DNA of 64,000 nucleotides from Agromyces fucosus (GCF_004134865.1 NZ_SDPO01000003.1:248001-312000), one strand, 5' to 3'. Shown: positions 25,640-33,984, counted from the stretch's first letter. Made by a program: numbers and translations. Notes: generated by a model from the sequence alone, not told the origin.

Positions 25640-26283
25640 GCGCGGGGTCGGGCGCCCCGTTCCGCGCCTCGGCGCGCCACCGCGGCCTCGCCAGGACCCT
25701 GCCCGCCGTCGCGCTCGGCATCGCCGGGCTGCTCGCGCTCACCGGCTGCGCCGCGAACGGCGGCGACACCTCGGGCGGTGGCCACGACGGCCATTCGATG
25801 ACCGGAACCGAGACCGAGGCGCCCGCGGCTGCCGGCACCGCCGCCGACGTGATGTTCGCGCAGATGATGATCCCGCACCACGAGCAGGCGCTCGAGATGA
25901 GCGGCATCGTGCTCGCGAAAGACGGGCTCGACCCCGAGGTCGCTGCGCTCGCCGAGGAGATCCAGTCGGCGCAGGGTCCCGAGATCGCTCAGCTCGAGGC
26001 CTGGCTCGACGAATGGGACGCTCCGCGCGAGATGCCCGGCGGCGGCCACGGGATGAGCGGCATGCTGAGCGACGACGAGCTCGCCGCGCTCGAGTCCGCC
26101 GACGCGGCCACCGCGTCGCGGCTGTTCCTCGAGCAGATGATCGAGCACCACGAGGGCGCGGTCGAGATGGCTGAAGACGAGATCGCGAGCGGCTCGCACG
26201 AGGGTGCGATCGAGATGGCCGAGGCCATCGTCGCGACCCAGACGGCGGAGATCGAGCGGATGCAGGCTCTGCTCGAAGGGTGA
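25636..26283 (+). CDS. DUF305 lipoprotein
   Basis: 215 residues from ATG 25636, four-base overlap with the HMA gene. Lipoprotein signal (G-L-L-A-L-T-G-C) and then a His/Met-rich spacer. The DUF305 ferritin-like four-helix repeat appears twice: M-M-I-P-H-H-E-Q-A-L-E-M-S and M-I-E-H-H-E-G-A-V-E-M-A, with M-F-A-Q / L-F-L-E before them. Proteins of this family are repeatedly found in copper operons and probably bind metal outside the membrane. Part of the CsoR-box unit with the HMA gene. Confidence 0.92.
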   Translation: MSAGSGAPFRASARHRGLARTLPAVALGIAGLLALTGCAANGGDTSGGGHDGHSMTGTETEAPAAAGTAADVMFAQMMIPHHEQALEMSGIVLAKDGLDPEVAALAEEIQSAQGPEIAQLEAWLDEWDAPREMPGGGHGMSGMLSDDELAALESADAATASRLFLEQMIEHHEGAVEMAEDEIASGSHEGAIEMAEAIVATQTAEIERMQALLEG

Positions 26284-26302
26284 CCCGAAGGGCTACGGTC
26301 GA

Positions 26303-26343
26303 GGTGGGGGACGGCGAGGCGGCGCGTCGCTGCCGCCCCCACC
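26303..26343 (+). terminator. hairpin after the DUF305 gene
   Basis: GGTGGGGG (26303-26310) pairs with CCCCCACC (26336-26343) and an inner CGGC/GCCG pair extends it past one bulged A. Located 20 bases after the stop. Likely ends the copper transcript. Confidence 0.55.
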
Positions 26344-26369
26344 CGTGACCGACCGTGCTCGGAGGCCCC

Positions 26370-26453
26370 ATGGAACGCAGTGACACCGACGGCGACAAGC
26401 TGCCCGCGGTCGACCGGATGATCGTCGGCGAGCTCGCCCCGGAGGCACCGTGA
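26370..26453 (+). CDS. 27-residue leader-like ORF coupled to GH15 gene
   Basis: ATG at 26370 is preceded by GGAGG at 26361-26365 and opens a 27-codon frame (MERSDTDGDK...) whose TGA (26451-26453) overlaps the GTG start of the GH15 gene (GTGA). The upstream gene of a coupled pair is usually translated. The peptide is charged, with no membrane segment, and I recognise no family. It may be a short leader that sets translation of the glycosidase or a small protein in its own right. Confidence 0.45.
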   Translation: MERSDTDGDKLPAVDRMIVGELAPEAP

Positions 26454-28333
26454 CCGGGGGTCGGGCGCCGCAGATGCAGGGCGCGGTCGCCCGTTCGCCG
26501 TTTCCGCCGATCGCCTCCTTCGCGTTCCTCTCCGACTGCCACACCGGCGCACTGGTCGCCCCCGATGGCGCGATCGGATGGCTCTGCCCGCCGCGGTTCG
26601 ACGCCCCGAGCGTGTTCGCGACGATCCTCGACCGGCAGGCCGGCTACTTCCGTTTCGGACCGTTCGATGTCAATGCCCCCTCGGCGCGCGCCTACGAACC
26701 GGGCACCAACGTGCTCGTGACGACGTGGAAGACCCCGACCGGCTGGGCCGAGGTGCGCGACGCGCTCACGATCGTGCGGCGCTCGGCTCCCGACACGACC
26801 ACCCCGCACACCCGCGCGCCCGCCGATGACGACGCCGCGCACTGCCTCGTGCGCACCGTCACCTGCCTCGACGGGCACGTCGAGATGGAGATGCTCTGCG
26901 AGCCGGTCTTCGACTACGGCCGCGTCGCCGCCGACTGGGAGGCGAACGACGAGCACGAGGCGACCGCGAGCGGCGGCGGGATGTCGCTGCGCCTGCGCTC
27001 CGACCTTTCGCTCGGCGTGCAGGGCGGTCACGTCCGCGCGCGCCACACGCTGCACGCCGGAGATCAGGCGTTCTGCTCCCTCTCGTGGGCCGACGACCTC
27101 GCCGGACCGTCGACGTTCGAGGAGGCCGCCGCGGAGCTCGACTCGACGACGCGCTACTGGCGCGACTGGCTCGGCGACGCGACGATCCCCGACCACCCGT
27201 GGCGGGAGGCCCTCGAACGCTCGGCGCTGACTATCAAGGGGCTCACCTACATGCCGACCGGGGCGACGGTCGCTGCGCTCACGACCTCGCTCCCCGAGAC
27301 GCCGGGCGGCGAGCGCAACTGGGACTACCGCTACAACTGGATCCGCGACTCCTCGTTCACCGTGCAGGCGCTGCACTACCTCGACCTCGACTGGGAGGCC
27401 GATGAGTTCGTCGAGTTCCTCTCGGGGCTCGAAGCCAACGATGACGGCTCCCTGCAGATCATGTACGGCATCGACGGACGGCGCGACCTCACCGAGACGA
27501 CGCTCGACCACCTCACGGGCTACCAGGGTGCCCGGCCGGTGCGCACGGGCAACGGCGCGTTCGCACAGCGCCAGAACGACCTGTACGGCGCCGTGCTCGA
27601 TGCGATCCTCATGCACGCCCAGCACAGCCAGCGGGTGCCGCGTTCGCTGTGGCCGCTCGTCCGCTCGCAGGCGGACTGCGCGACGGCCGCCTGGCGCGAG
27701 CCCGACCAGGGCATCTGGGAGGCCCGGGGAGCACCCCAGCACTACGTGTCGTCGAAGATCATGTGCTGGGTCGCCCTCGACCGTGCGTCGAAACTCGGCA
27801 TCGTCGTCGGCGACGCCGAATCGGCGGCGCGGTGGCGCGGGGTGGCCGACGAGATCGCGGCCGACATCCTCGCCGAAGGCGTGAGCGAGCGGGGCGTGTT
27901 GCGCCAGCACTACGGCACCGATGCGCTCGATGCATCCGCTCTGCTCGCGGCCATCTACGGGTTCCTCGAGCCCGACGACGAGCGGCTGCGGGCGACCGTG
28001 CTCGCGATCGCCGACGAGCTCTCCGAAGACGGGTTCGCGCTGCGGTACCGCACCGAGGAGACCGACGACGGGCTGTCGGGGCGGGAGGGGACCTTCCTCA
28101 TCTGCTCGTTCTGGCTCGTCTCGGCGCTCACCATCATCGGCGAGGGCGCCCGCGCCCGTGCGCTCATGGAGAAGCTGCTGCGCGTCGTCTCGCCGCTCGG
28201 CCTCCTCGCCGAGGAGCTCGACACAACGACCGGGCAGCACCTCGGCAACTTCCCGCAGGCGTTCTCGCACCTCGCCCTCATCGAGGCGGCGCGGCGCATC
28301 ATCATGATCGAGAAGCTGCTCGAGTTCGTCTGA
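26450..28333 (+). CDS. glycoside hydrolase family 15 protein (glucoamylase/trehalase type)
   Basis: 627 residues from GTG 26450. N-terminal beta-sandwich opens with S-D-C-H-T-G-A-L-V-A-P-D-G-A-I-G-W-L-C; the (alpha/alpha)6 barrel shows N-W-D-Y-R-Y-N-W-I-R-D-S-S-F-T near residue 285 and E-T-D-D-G-L-S-G-R-E-G-T-F-L-I-C-S-F-W-L near 540, the usual pair of regions that carry the catalytic Glu residues. No signal peptide, so cytosolic; relatives split trehalose or maltodextrins. Specificity between trehalase and glucoamylase cannot be told. Independent of the copper genes around it, apart from position. Confidence 0.92.
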   Translation: MTGGRAPQMQGAVARSPFPPIASFAFLSDCHTGALVAPDGAIGWLCPPRFDAPSVFATILDRQAGYFRFGPFDVNAPSARAYEPGTNVLVTTWKTPTGWAEVRDALTIVRRSAPDTTTPHTRAPADDDAAHCLVRTVTCLDGHVEMEMLCEPVFDYGRVAADWEANDEHEATASGGGMSLRLRSDLSLGVQGGHVRARHTLHAGDQAFCSLSWADDLAGPSTFEEAAAELDSTTRYWRDWLGDATIPDHPWREALERSALTIKGLTYMPTGATVAALTTSLPETPGGERNWDYRYNWIRDSSFTVQALHYLDLDWEADEFVEFLSGLEANDDGSLQIMYGIDGRRDLTETTLDHLTGYQGARPVRTGNGAFAQRQNDLYGAVLDAILMHAQHSQRVPRSLWPLVRSQADCATAAWREPDQGIWEARGAPQHYVSSKIMCWVALDRASKLGIVVGDAESAARWRGVADEIAADILAEGVSERGVLRQHYGTDALDASALLAAIYGFLEPDDERLRATVLAIADELSEDGFALRYRTEETDDGLSGREGTFLICSFWLVSALTIIGEGARARALMEKLLRVVSPLGLLAEELDTTTGQHLGNFPQAFSHLALIEAARRIIMIEKLLEFV

Positions 28334-28335
28334 GC

Positions 28336-28521
28336 TCAGTGGTCGGGCGTTCGAGACGTGGGTCCTGGCTCCTGCTGCAGCGCATAATGCAGGATCTCCG
28401 TCGGCTTGGCCCCGCCTGCGCGCCCATCACCCAGGATCTCCTGAATTGCGCGTCGTACCGAGCTGCCCGAATCTGGTGCCTCGCTGTACTGCCTGCTAGG
28501 TTCGCCGCGGAGGTGGCCATG
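28336..28521 (-). pseudogene. possible gene remnant, lower-GC reading frame
   Basis: A 61-codon frame from GTG 28519-28521 down to the stop at 28336 (H-G-H-L-R-G-E-P-S-R-Q-Y ... R-A-I-Q-E-I-L-G-D-G-R-A-G-G-A-K-P-T-E-I-L-H-Y-A-L-Q). It reads like a folded helical tail, and its codons use A/T third positions (GCA, CCA, ATT, TAT) unlike the neighbours. It overlaps the start of the lipoprotein gene on the other strand. A remnant of imported DNA is possible; so is chance. A 10-base direct repeat CAGGATCTCC occurs twice inside. Confidence 0.25.
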
Positions 28522-28680
28522 CACGGAGCACGCGGTTCGAGGCCGACGGCGACGAGGGTGGCTGAGGTGGTGCTGACGCTGGCGGTTCTGGCGGCACTGA
28601 CCGGATGCTCTGGGGCGAGCGTGGCCGCCGACGAGGCGACAGCGACGCCCGAGGCGACGGATGCAGCGGGGGCAGGCTGA
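28519..28680 (+). CDS. small lipoprotein
   Basis: 53 residues with GCGGAGG before the ATG. A signal segment (V-V-L-T-L-A-V-L-A-A-L-T-G-C-S-G) ends in a lipobox Cys, leaving a mature peptide of about 24 residues rich in Ala, Thr and Glu. Its stop overlaps the next ATG (TGATG), so the pair is coupled. No family recognised. Being very short, it may act as a membrane tether or be a decayed lipoprotein gene. Confidence 0.55.
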   Translation: MHGARGSRPTATRVAEVVLTLAVLAALTGCSGASVAADEATATPEATDAAGAG

Positions 28681-29303
28681 TGACCGAGCCCCGCGGGACC
28701 GGCACGACTCGACCATGCGAGCCACCACGGCGCGGCGCGGCATCGGGCGTGGACGACCTTCCGGACGAACCCCGTCGCTGGGGCATCGAGTCCGACGGCC
28801 CGCCGCAGGAGGCCTACAGCCGAGTCGGCGACGCCGAGCGCTACCGCCCGCTCCACGCCTTCGCCCTTGCGCTCGTCGACGAGCTCGAAGCGGAGTTCGA
28901 CGTCGAGCGCGACGACGAGCCGTCGCTCGATGCCTGGCTCACCGACGGCGTCGACGTCGTCCGCGCGGTCCGGCTGCGCCCGCGAGCGGATGTCGCGGCG
29001 CCGATCACGATCGGCCTCACCTCGTTCCCCGGCCTCGTGGTCGGATGCGGCGAGTTCACGCGGCTGCCGTCGCCGTTCTGCGGATGCGACGCGTGCGACG
29101 AGCATCTCGCCGACTCGGTCGCGTCGGTGCGCGAGCATGTCGACGCCGTCGTGTCGGGCGGCTTCGCCGAGGCATCCGGTGGCTGGGCGTCGTTCCGTAC
29201 CGAACGTGGCTCGAGCGAGGGCGGCGGCCCCGGCCCGTACGGCCCACGTCGCGCATGGGCGGCGTGGCCGCGCTGCCCACGAGTCACTGGCCACGTCGGC
29301 TGA
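28680..29303 (+). CDS. hypothetical protein, DUF6226-like
   Basis: 207 residues from ATG 28680. Soluble. N-terminal part V-D-D-L-P-D-E-P-R-R-W-G-I-E-S-D-G-P-P-Q-E-A-Y-S-R-V-G-D-A-E-R-Y-R-P-L-H, a central beta sheet, and the Cys cluster F-C-G-C-D-A-C-D-E near residue 140 that looks like a small metal site. The combination reminds me of the DUF6226 group of actinobacteria, but I am not certain. Function unknown. Coupled to the small lipoprotein gene before it. Confidence 0.6.
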   Translation: MTEPRGTGTTRPCEPPRRGAASGVDDLPDEPRRWGIESDGPPQEAYSRVGDAERYRPLHAFALALVDELEAEFDVERDDEPSLDAWLTDGVDVVRAVRLRPRADVAAPITIGLTSFPGLVVGCGEFTRLPSPFCGCDACDEHLADSVASVREHVDAVVSGGFAEASGGWASFRTERGSSEGGGPGPYGPRRAWAAWPRCPRVTGHVG

Positions 29304-29338
29304 TTCACGCCGACCGGGTGTTCCTCGAGTTTCGCGCC

Positions 29339-29414
29339 GGCGATTGCGAGGAGATCGGCGATTGCGAGGAGTCTCCGCGCGAAAACCGTCCTCTGAATCG
29401 CCGATCTCCTCGCA
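29339..29414. terminator. 19-bp perfect inverted repeat with internal direct repeat
   Basis: Arms TGCGAGGAGATCGGCGATT (29345-29363) and AATCGCCGATCTCCTCGCA (29396-29414) match perfectly, loop 32 bases. GGCGATTGCGAGGAG is also directly repeated at 29339-29353 and 29357-29371. It sits between the DUF6226-like gene and the convergent ATPase gene, so a two-way terminator is likely, though the direct repeat suggests a dispersed repeat element. Confidence 0.7.
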
Positions 29415-29494
29415 TTTGCGGCTCGGGTGCGGGCAGGGTGGGCCCTGCTGCTCGGGTGATGGCAGGGTGGGAGACGGCGCGGCGAGCGGATGCC

Positions 29495-31777
29495 TCAGCT
29501 CGCGCGCTCGAGCACTGCACGGGTCGAGGCCTCCGGCCGCAGATCGAGGCGGCGCAGCAACTGCGCGTTCGCCGCGACGATGACGGTCGAGAGGCTCATC
29601 AGGATCGCGCCGACCGACATCGGCAGCACGAACCCGATGGGCGCGAGGATGCCCGCCGCGAGCGGCACCGACACGAGGTTGTACCCGGCCGCCCACCACA
29701 GGTTCTGCGACATCTTGCGGTAGCTCGCCCGCGACAGCTCGATGACCGAGATCACCGAACGCGGGTCCGACGACGCGAGGATCACGCCGGCGGAGGCGAT
29801 CGCGACATCTGTTCCCGCGCCGATGGCGATGCCGACGTTCGCCTGCGCGAGCGCCGGGGCGTCGTTGACGCCGTCGCCGACCATCGCGACCGAGAGGCCC
29901 TCGTGCTGCAGTTCCTGCACCTTCGCGGACTTGTCCTCGGGGCGCACGCCCGCGTAGACCCGATCGATGCCGAGCTGCGCCGCGACGGTGCGCGCCACCG
30001 GCTCGGCGTCGCCCGTGATCATGACGACCTGCACGCCGAGGGCGTGGAGTGCGTCGACCGCCTCCTTCGACTCGGGGCAGATCTCGTCGGCCAGCGCGAT
30101 GGCGCCGGCCACCTGGCCGTCGACGAGCACGTGCAGCACCGTCGAGCCGGCTTCGGCCCAGGCGACGGATGCCGCGAGCGGTTCGAGGTTCTCGCGCTCG
30201 AGCATGCCGGGGCCGCCGACCTGCACGGCCCGTCCGTCGACCGTTGCACGGACGCCGATCGCGGCGGAGGCCTCGAAGCCCTGAGCAGCGCGCGTCGCGA
30301 GTCCACGGTGCGCGGCCTCCGCGACGATCGCCTTCGCGAGGGGGTGCTCGGAGTCGCCCTCGGCGGATGCCGCGAGCACGAGCACCTCATCGAGGTCGTG
30401 ACCGGGTGCGGCCGCGGCATCCGTCACCGCCGGCTCGCCCTTCGTCAGCGTGCCGGTCTTGTCGAAGAGCACAGCGCCGACCGTGCGCATCGTCTCGAGC
30501 GCGAGGCGGTCGGTGACGAGCACGCCGCCCTTCGCCGCTCGTTCGGTCGCGATCGACACGACGAGCGGGATGGCGAGGCCGAGGGCGTGGGGGCAGGCGA
30601 TCACGAGCACGGTGATCGTGCGTATCACGGCGTCGTCGGGGTCGCCGAGTAGGGTCCACGCGATCGCGGTGATCACCGCGGCGCCGAGCGCGAACCAGAA
30701 GAGCCAACCGGCCGCGCGGTCGGCGAGGCGCTGCGCGCGGGAGGTCGACGCCTGCGCCTGCGCGACGAGGCGCTGGATTCCGGCGAGCGCGGTGTCGTCG
30801 CCGACCGCGCCGACCCGGACGCGGATCGCGGTGTCGGTCGCGACCGTGCCGGCGACGACGTGCGCGCCGGGGCCGCGAGCGACCGTCGACGACTCGCCAG
30901 TGATCATCGACTCGTCCATCGCGGCGGTGCCGTCGACGACCTCGCCGTCTGCGGGCACGCGGCCGCCGGGGCGCACGATGACGAGGTCGCCGACCGTGAG
31001 CTCGGACGGGGAGACGGTCTCGGTCGATGGCGCGCCGCTCGCCCCCTCGTGGGTCGAGCCGTTCGAGACCACTCGCTCGGCCTCGTCGGGGAGCAGCGCC
31101 GCGAGCGCGTCGAGTGCGCTCGAGGCCTGCATGATCGAGCGCATCTCGATCCAGTGACCGAGCAGCATGATCACGATGAGGAGCGCGAGCTCCCACCAGA
31201 AGTCGAGGTGGTGACTGAGGATGCCGAGGCTCGCGCCCAGCGACGCGAAGTACGCGACCGTGATGGCGAGGCCGATGAGGAGCATCATGCCGGGCTTGCG
31301 CGCCTTCAGCTCCGACCATGCGCCCGTGAGGAACGGCTTGCCGCCCCAGAAGTACATGACGGTGCCGAGCACCGGCGAGATCCACGGGATCACCGGGTTG
31401 TCGGGCAGCGAGTAGCCGAGGATCGAGGCGAACATCGGGCTGAACGCGATCGTCGGCACGGCGATCACGAGCATGATCCAGAAGAGGCGGCGGAACTGGC
31501 CGACGTGGTCGCCGTGCCCCGCGTGTCCGCCATGGCCGCCGTGCGCGCCGATGTCGTGGCCGCCGTGCCCGCTCATGTCGTGACCGGCGTGCCCGCTCAT
31601 GTCGTGCCCGGCATGCGGGTCGTGATGCGCCTGCGTGCTCATGTCGTGACCCGCGTGCGGATCGTGACCGGCGTGCTGGTCGACCGCGGAGGCCGCCTGA
31701 TGTCCCGCGTGGGGGTCGTGGTGGTCGTGGCCGGCGTGACCGTCGTGGTCGGGCCGTTCACCGTGCGTCGTGCTCAT
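29495..31777 (-). CDS. copB: CopB-type heavy-metal P-type ATPase (CPH motif)
   Basis: 760 residues. The first 95 residues hold 25 His in D-P-H-A-G-H-D / S-G-H-A-G-H-D repeats, a metal-binding tail. Eight membrane segments follow. Motifs in order: T-G-E-S, the ion-site C-P-H at residues 395-397 (A-C-P-H-A-L-G-L-A-I-P), phosphorylation site D439 in D-K-T-G-T-L-T-K-G-E-P, H-P-L-A-K-A-I and G-D-G-V-N-D-A-P-A-L. CPH in place of CPC is the mark of P1B-3 ATPases that export Cu(II)/Cu(I) or Ag. A CsoR-like box stands 40 bases before the start. Confidence 0.95.
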   Translation of the reverse strand: MSTTHGERPDHDGHAGHDHHDPHAGHQAASAVDQHAGHDPHAGHDMSTQAHHDPHAGHDMSGHAGHDMSGHGGHDIGAHGGHGGHAGHGDHVGQFRRLFWIMLVIAVPTIAFSPMFASILGYSLPDNPVIPWISPVLGTVMYFWGGKPFLTGAWSELKARKPGMMLLIGLAITVAYFASLGASLGILSHHLDFWWELALLIVIMLLGHWIEMRSIMQASSALDALAALLPDEAERVVSNGSTHEGASGAPSTETVSPSELTVGDLVIVRPGGRVPADGEVVDGTAAMDESMITGESSTVARGPGAHVVAGTVATDTAIRVRVGAVGDDTALAGIQRLVAQAQASTSRAQRLADRAAGWLFWFALGAAVITAIAWTLLGDPDDAVIRTITVLVIACPHALGLAIPLVVSIATERAAKGGVLVTDRLALETMRTVGAVLFDKTGTLTKGEPAVTDAAAAPGHDLDEVLVLAASAEGDSEHPLAKAIVAEAAHRGLATRAAQGFEASAAIGVRATVDGRAVQVGGPGMLERENLEPLAASVAWAEAGSTVLHVLVDGQVAGAIALADEICPESKEAVDALHALGVQVVMITGDAEPVARTVAAQLGIDRVYAGVRPEDKSAKVQELQHEGLSVAMVGDGVNDAPALAQANVGIAIGAGTDVAIASAGVILASSDPRSVISVIELSRASYRKMSQNLWWAAGYNLVSVPLAAGILAPIGFVLPMSVGAILMSLSTVIVAANAQLLRRLDLRPEASTRAVLERAS

Positions 31778-31816
31778 CGATCTTCCTCCGTCGTGCCGCT
31801 CGGTTCAGTCGAGCTT

Positions 31817-31833
31817 ATACCCCTAGGGGGTAT
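31817..31833 (-). promoter_or_regulatory. CsoR-like copper operator before the CopB-type ATPase
   Basis: ATACCCCTAGGGGGTAT, nearly perfect dyad. Compare ATACCCTAGGGGGGGTAT at 25250-25267. Forty bases upstream of the ATPase start on the minus strand. Confidence 0.78.
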
Positions 31834-31974
31834 CTGTCACCAGGTGGAACGCCTGTCAGTCGGGACTATTCCCGAGTCATGACGAACGCCTCCGACGGTA
31901 GCAGCGGATGCCGCGGGGTTCGCGGATCGAGAACAGGGGCGCGCGCGGCATCCGCATCGTGTTGTGATGTCGGC

Positions 31975-32973
31975 ATGGACATCCTGATTCTCGGTGGCAC
32001 GCAGTGGCTCGGCCGCGAACTCGCCAAGGAGGCGCTGCGGCGCGGGCACGCCGTCACCTCGCTCGCGAGAGGCGAGGCGGGGGCGGTGGCCGAGGGGTCG
32101 ACATTCGTGGCGGCCGATCGCTCGAAGCCCGACGCCTACGACGCCGTCACGGATCGCGAGTGGGACGCCGTCATCGACGTGACCCGGCAGCCGGGCTTCG
32201 CGCGCCGAGCGGCCGAGGACCTGGCGCCGCACGCGGCCCATTGGACCTTCATCTCCTCCTGCAACGTCTATGCAGCGCAGAACGAGCCCGGCGCCGACGA
32301 GTCGGCCGAGCTCATGGCGCCGCTCGCGGCCGACGAGTCGACGGCGGAGACCTATGGCGAGGCGAAGTCCGCCATCGAGTCGGCATATCGTGACGCGCTC
32401 GGCGACCGGCTGCTCGTGATCCGCCCGGGTCTCATCGTCGGCCCCGGCGACGCCTCGGGTCGCGGCGGCTACTGGGTTGCGCGTGCTGCCCGGAGTGACG
32501 AGCCCATGCTCGTCCCCGACATCCTCGACGACGCCGTGCAGGCGATCCACGTCGACGACCTCGTGACGTTCACGATCGATGCCGTCGAGCGCCGGCTCAC
32601 CGGGGCGTTCAACGCGGTCGGCGAGCCCACGACGTTCGGCGACTGGCTCGAGCGCTCGCGCGCCCTCGCCGGACACGAGGGCGAGGTCGTCGCCGTCTCG
32701 CCCGCGTGGCTCGCCGAACAGGGGGTCGCCGAATGGTCGGGCCCCGAGTCGCTCCCGCTCTGGATCATCGACCCCGAATGGAGGGCCTTCCTCGACCGGT
32801 CGAACGCCGCGGCGCTCGCGGCGGGCCTGCGCCTGCGTCCGCTCGACCAGCTGCTGCAGGAGATCCTCGACTGGGAGCGCAGCGAGGGACTCGAGCGCGA
32901 GCGCGGCGCCGGGCTCAGCGCTGAACGCGAGCGCGAGCTGCTCGCGGCGCTCCGCGGCCCGTCGATCGAGTAG
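31975..32973 (+). CDS. NAD-dependent epimerase/dehydratase family protein
   Basis: 332 residues from ATG 31975. Rossmann motif I-L-I-L-G-G-T-Q-W-L-G near residues 3-13, then W-T-F-I-S-S-C-N-V-Y-A, the T-Y-G-E-A-K-S-A-I-E active-site Tyr-x3-Lys, and R-P-G-L-I-V-G-P-G-D. Extended short-chain dehydrogenase/reductase of the atypical type. Soluble. Substrate unknown. A dyad GTCCGGTATCGCAGAC just after its stop belongs to the next gene. Confidence 0.85.
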   Translation: MDILILGGTQWLGRELAKEALRRGHAVTSLARGEAGAVAEGSTFVAADRSKPDAYDAVTDREWDAVIDVTRQPGFARRAAEDLAPHAAHWTFISSCNVYAAQNEPGADESAELMAPLAADESTAETYGEAKSAIESAYRDALGDRLLVIRPGLIVGPGDASGRGGYWVARAARSDEPMLVPDILDDAVQAIHVDDLVTFTIDAVERRLTGAFNAVGEPTTFGDWLERSRALAGHEGEVVAVSPAWLAEQGVAEWSGPESLPLWIIDPEWRAFLDRSNAAALAAGLRLRPLDQLLQEILDWERSEGLERERGAGLSAERERELLAALRGPSIE

Positions 32974-32980
32974 CGACACC

Positions 32981-32996
32981 GTCCGGTATCGCAGAC
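32981..32996 (+). promoter_or_regulatory. hut-type 16-bp operator before the arginase-family gene
   Basis: GTCCGGTATCGCAGAC, 56 bases before the ATG at 33052. Fourteen of 16 positions agree with the sites at 40371-40386 (read on the minus strand) and fifteen with 43712-43727, both next to hut genes. Confidence 0.7.
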
Positions 32997-33051
32997 ACGA
33001 GTGGTGACGGATGCCTCGGCTCGCGGCATCCGTCGTTGCTACCGTCTGACC

Positions 33052-33984
33052 ATGGGAACCGCTGCGCTTCCGAACGATCCGCTCTGGCCTCGGGCCGGCG
33101 ACTGGCCGCCGCTCGACGCGCTCGACCCGGGGGAGCGCGCCGATCTCGCCCTCGTCGGCGTGCCGGCGTTCAGCACCTCGCTCTCGCCGACCGGCGCGCA
33201 CGCGACGCCCGCGGCGATCCGCGCGGCGCTGCGCCGCTACAGCCCGACGCTCATGGCCGACCGCGGTCGCCGGAGCGATGCGCGTTCACTCGACGACCTC
33301 GTGGTCGTCGACGCCGGCGACGTCGCCGAGCCCGACGGTCCCGAGGGCGAGGCGCGGGTGCGTGCCGCGGTCGCCGCAGCAGCGTCCCGTGCCGGCGCCG
33401 TCGTCGCGCTCGGCGGCGACAACTCCCTGACCTCGCCCGTGGCGCTCGGCGTCTGGGGCGATCGGCTCGCCACGGCCGGGCTCATCACGCTCGACGCGCA
33501 CTACGACCTGCGCGACGGCGTGAGCAACGGCTCGCCCGTGCGCCGGCTGCTCGAAGCCGGCCTCGACGGCCGCCGCGTCGTGCAGATCGGCATCGCGGAC
33601 TTCGTGAACTCCCGCGAGTACGCCGATCGCGCCCGCGACGCCGGCATCACGGTCGTGCATCGCGACGAGCTGCACCGCCGCCCGATGGACGAAGTGTTCG
33701 CCGAGGCGCTCGAGATCGCGGGTGCCGGCGGCGGGCCGATCCACGTCGACCTCGACGTCGACGTGTGCGACCGCGCGGTGGCGCCGGGGTGCCCCGCTTC
33801 GGTGCCCGGCGGCCTCTCGGCGTGGGAGCTGCGGCAGGCCGCGCGGGCGGCGGGAGCCGATCCGCGGGTGGAATCGATCGACCTCGCCGAGGTGGACGCC
33901 ACGGCCGACGCCGCCGACGGCCGCACCGTTCGGCTCGCCGCGCTCTGCGTGCTGGAGGTCGCTGCGGGAATCGCCCTACGCTGA
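33052..33984 (+). CDS. hutG: arginase-family enzyme, probable formimidoylglutamase
   Basis: 310 residues from ATG 33052. Arginase-fold metal motifs: G-G-D-N-S at residues 121-125 (Asn124 where arginases have His), D-A-H-Y-D at 148-152 and D-L-D-V-D-V-C-D at 233-240. Family members hydrolyse guanidino or formimidoyl groups with two Mn. The upstream 16-bp site shared with hutU and hutH makes N-formimidoyl-L-glutamate hydrolysis (last step of histidine breakdown to glutamate and formamide) the best guess over agmatine or arginine. Asn in the first motif may lower affinity for one Mn. A remnant of a second copy lies at 34578. Confidence 0.75.
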   Translation: MGTAALPNDPLWPRAGDWPPLDALDPGERADLALVGVPAFSTSLSPTGAHATPAAIRAALRRYSPTLMADRGRRSDARSLDDLVVVDAGDVAEPDGPEGEARVRAAVAAAASRAGAVVALGGDNSLTSPVALGVWGDRLATAGLITLDAHYDLRDGVSNGSPVRRLLEAGLDGRRVVQIGIADFVNSREYADRARDAGITVVHRDELHRRPMDEVFAEALEIAGAGGGPIHVDLDVDVCDRAVAPGCPASVPGGLSAWELRQAARAAGADPRVESIDLAEVDATADAADGRTVRLAALCVLEVAAGIALR

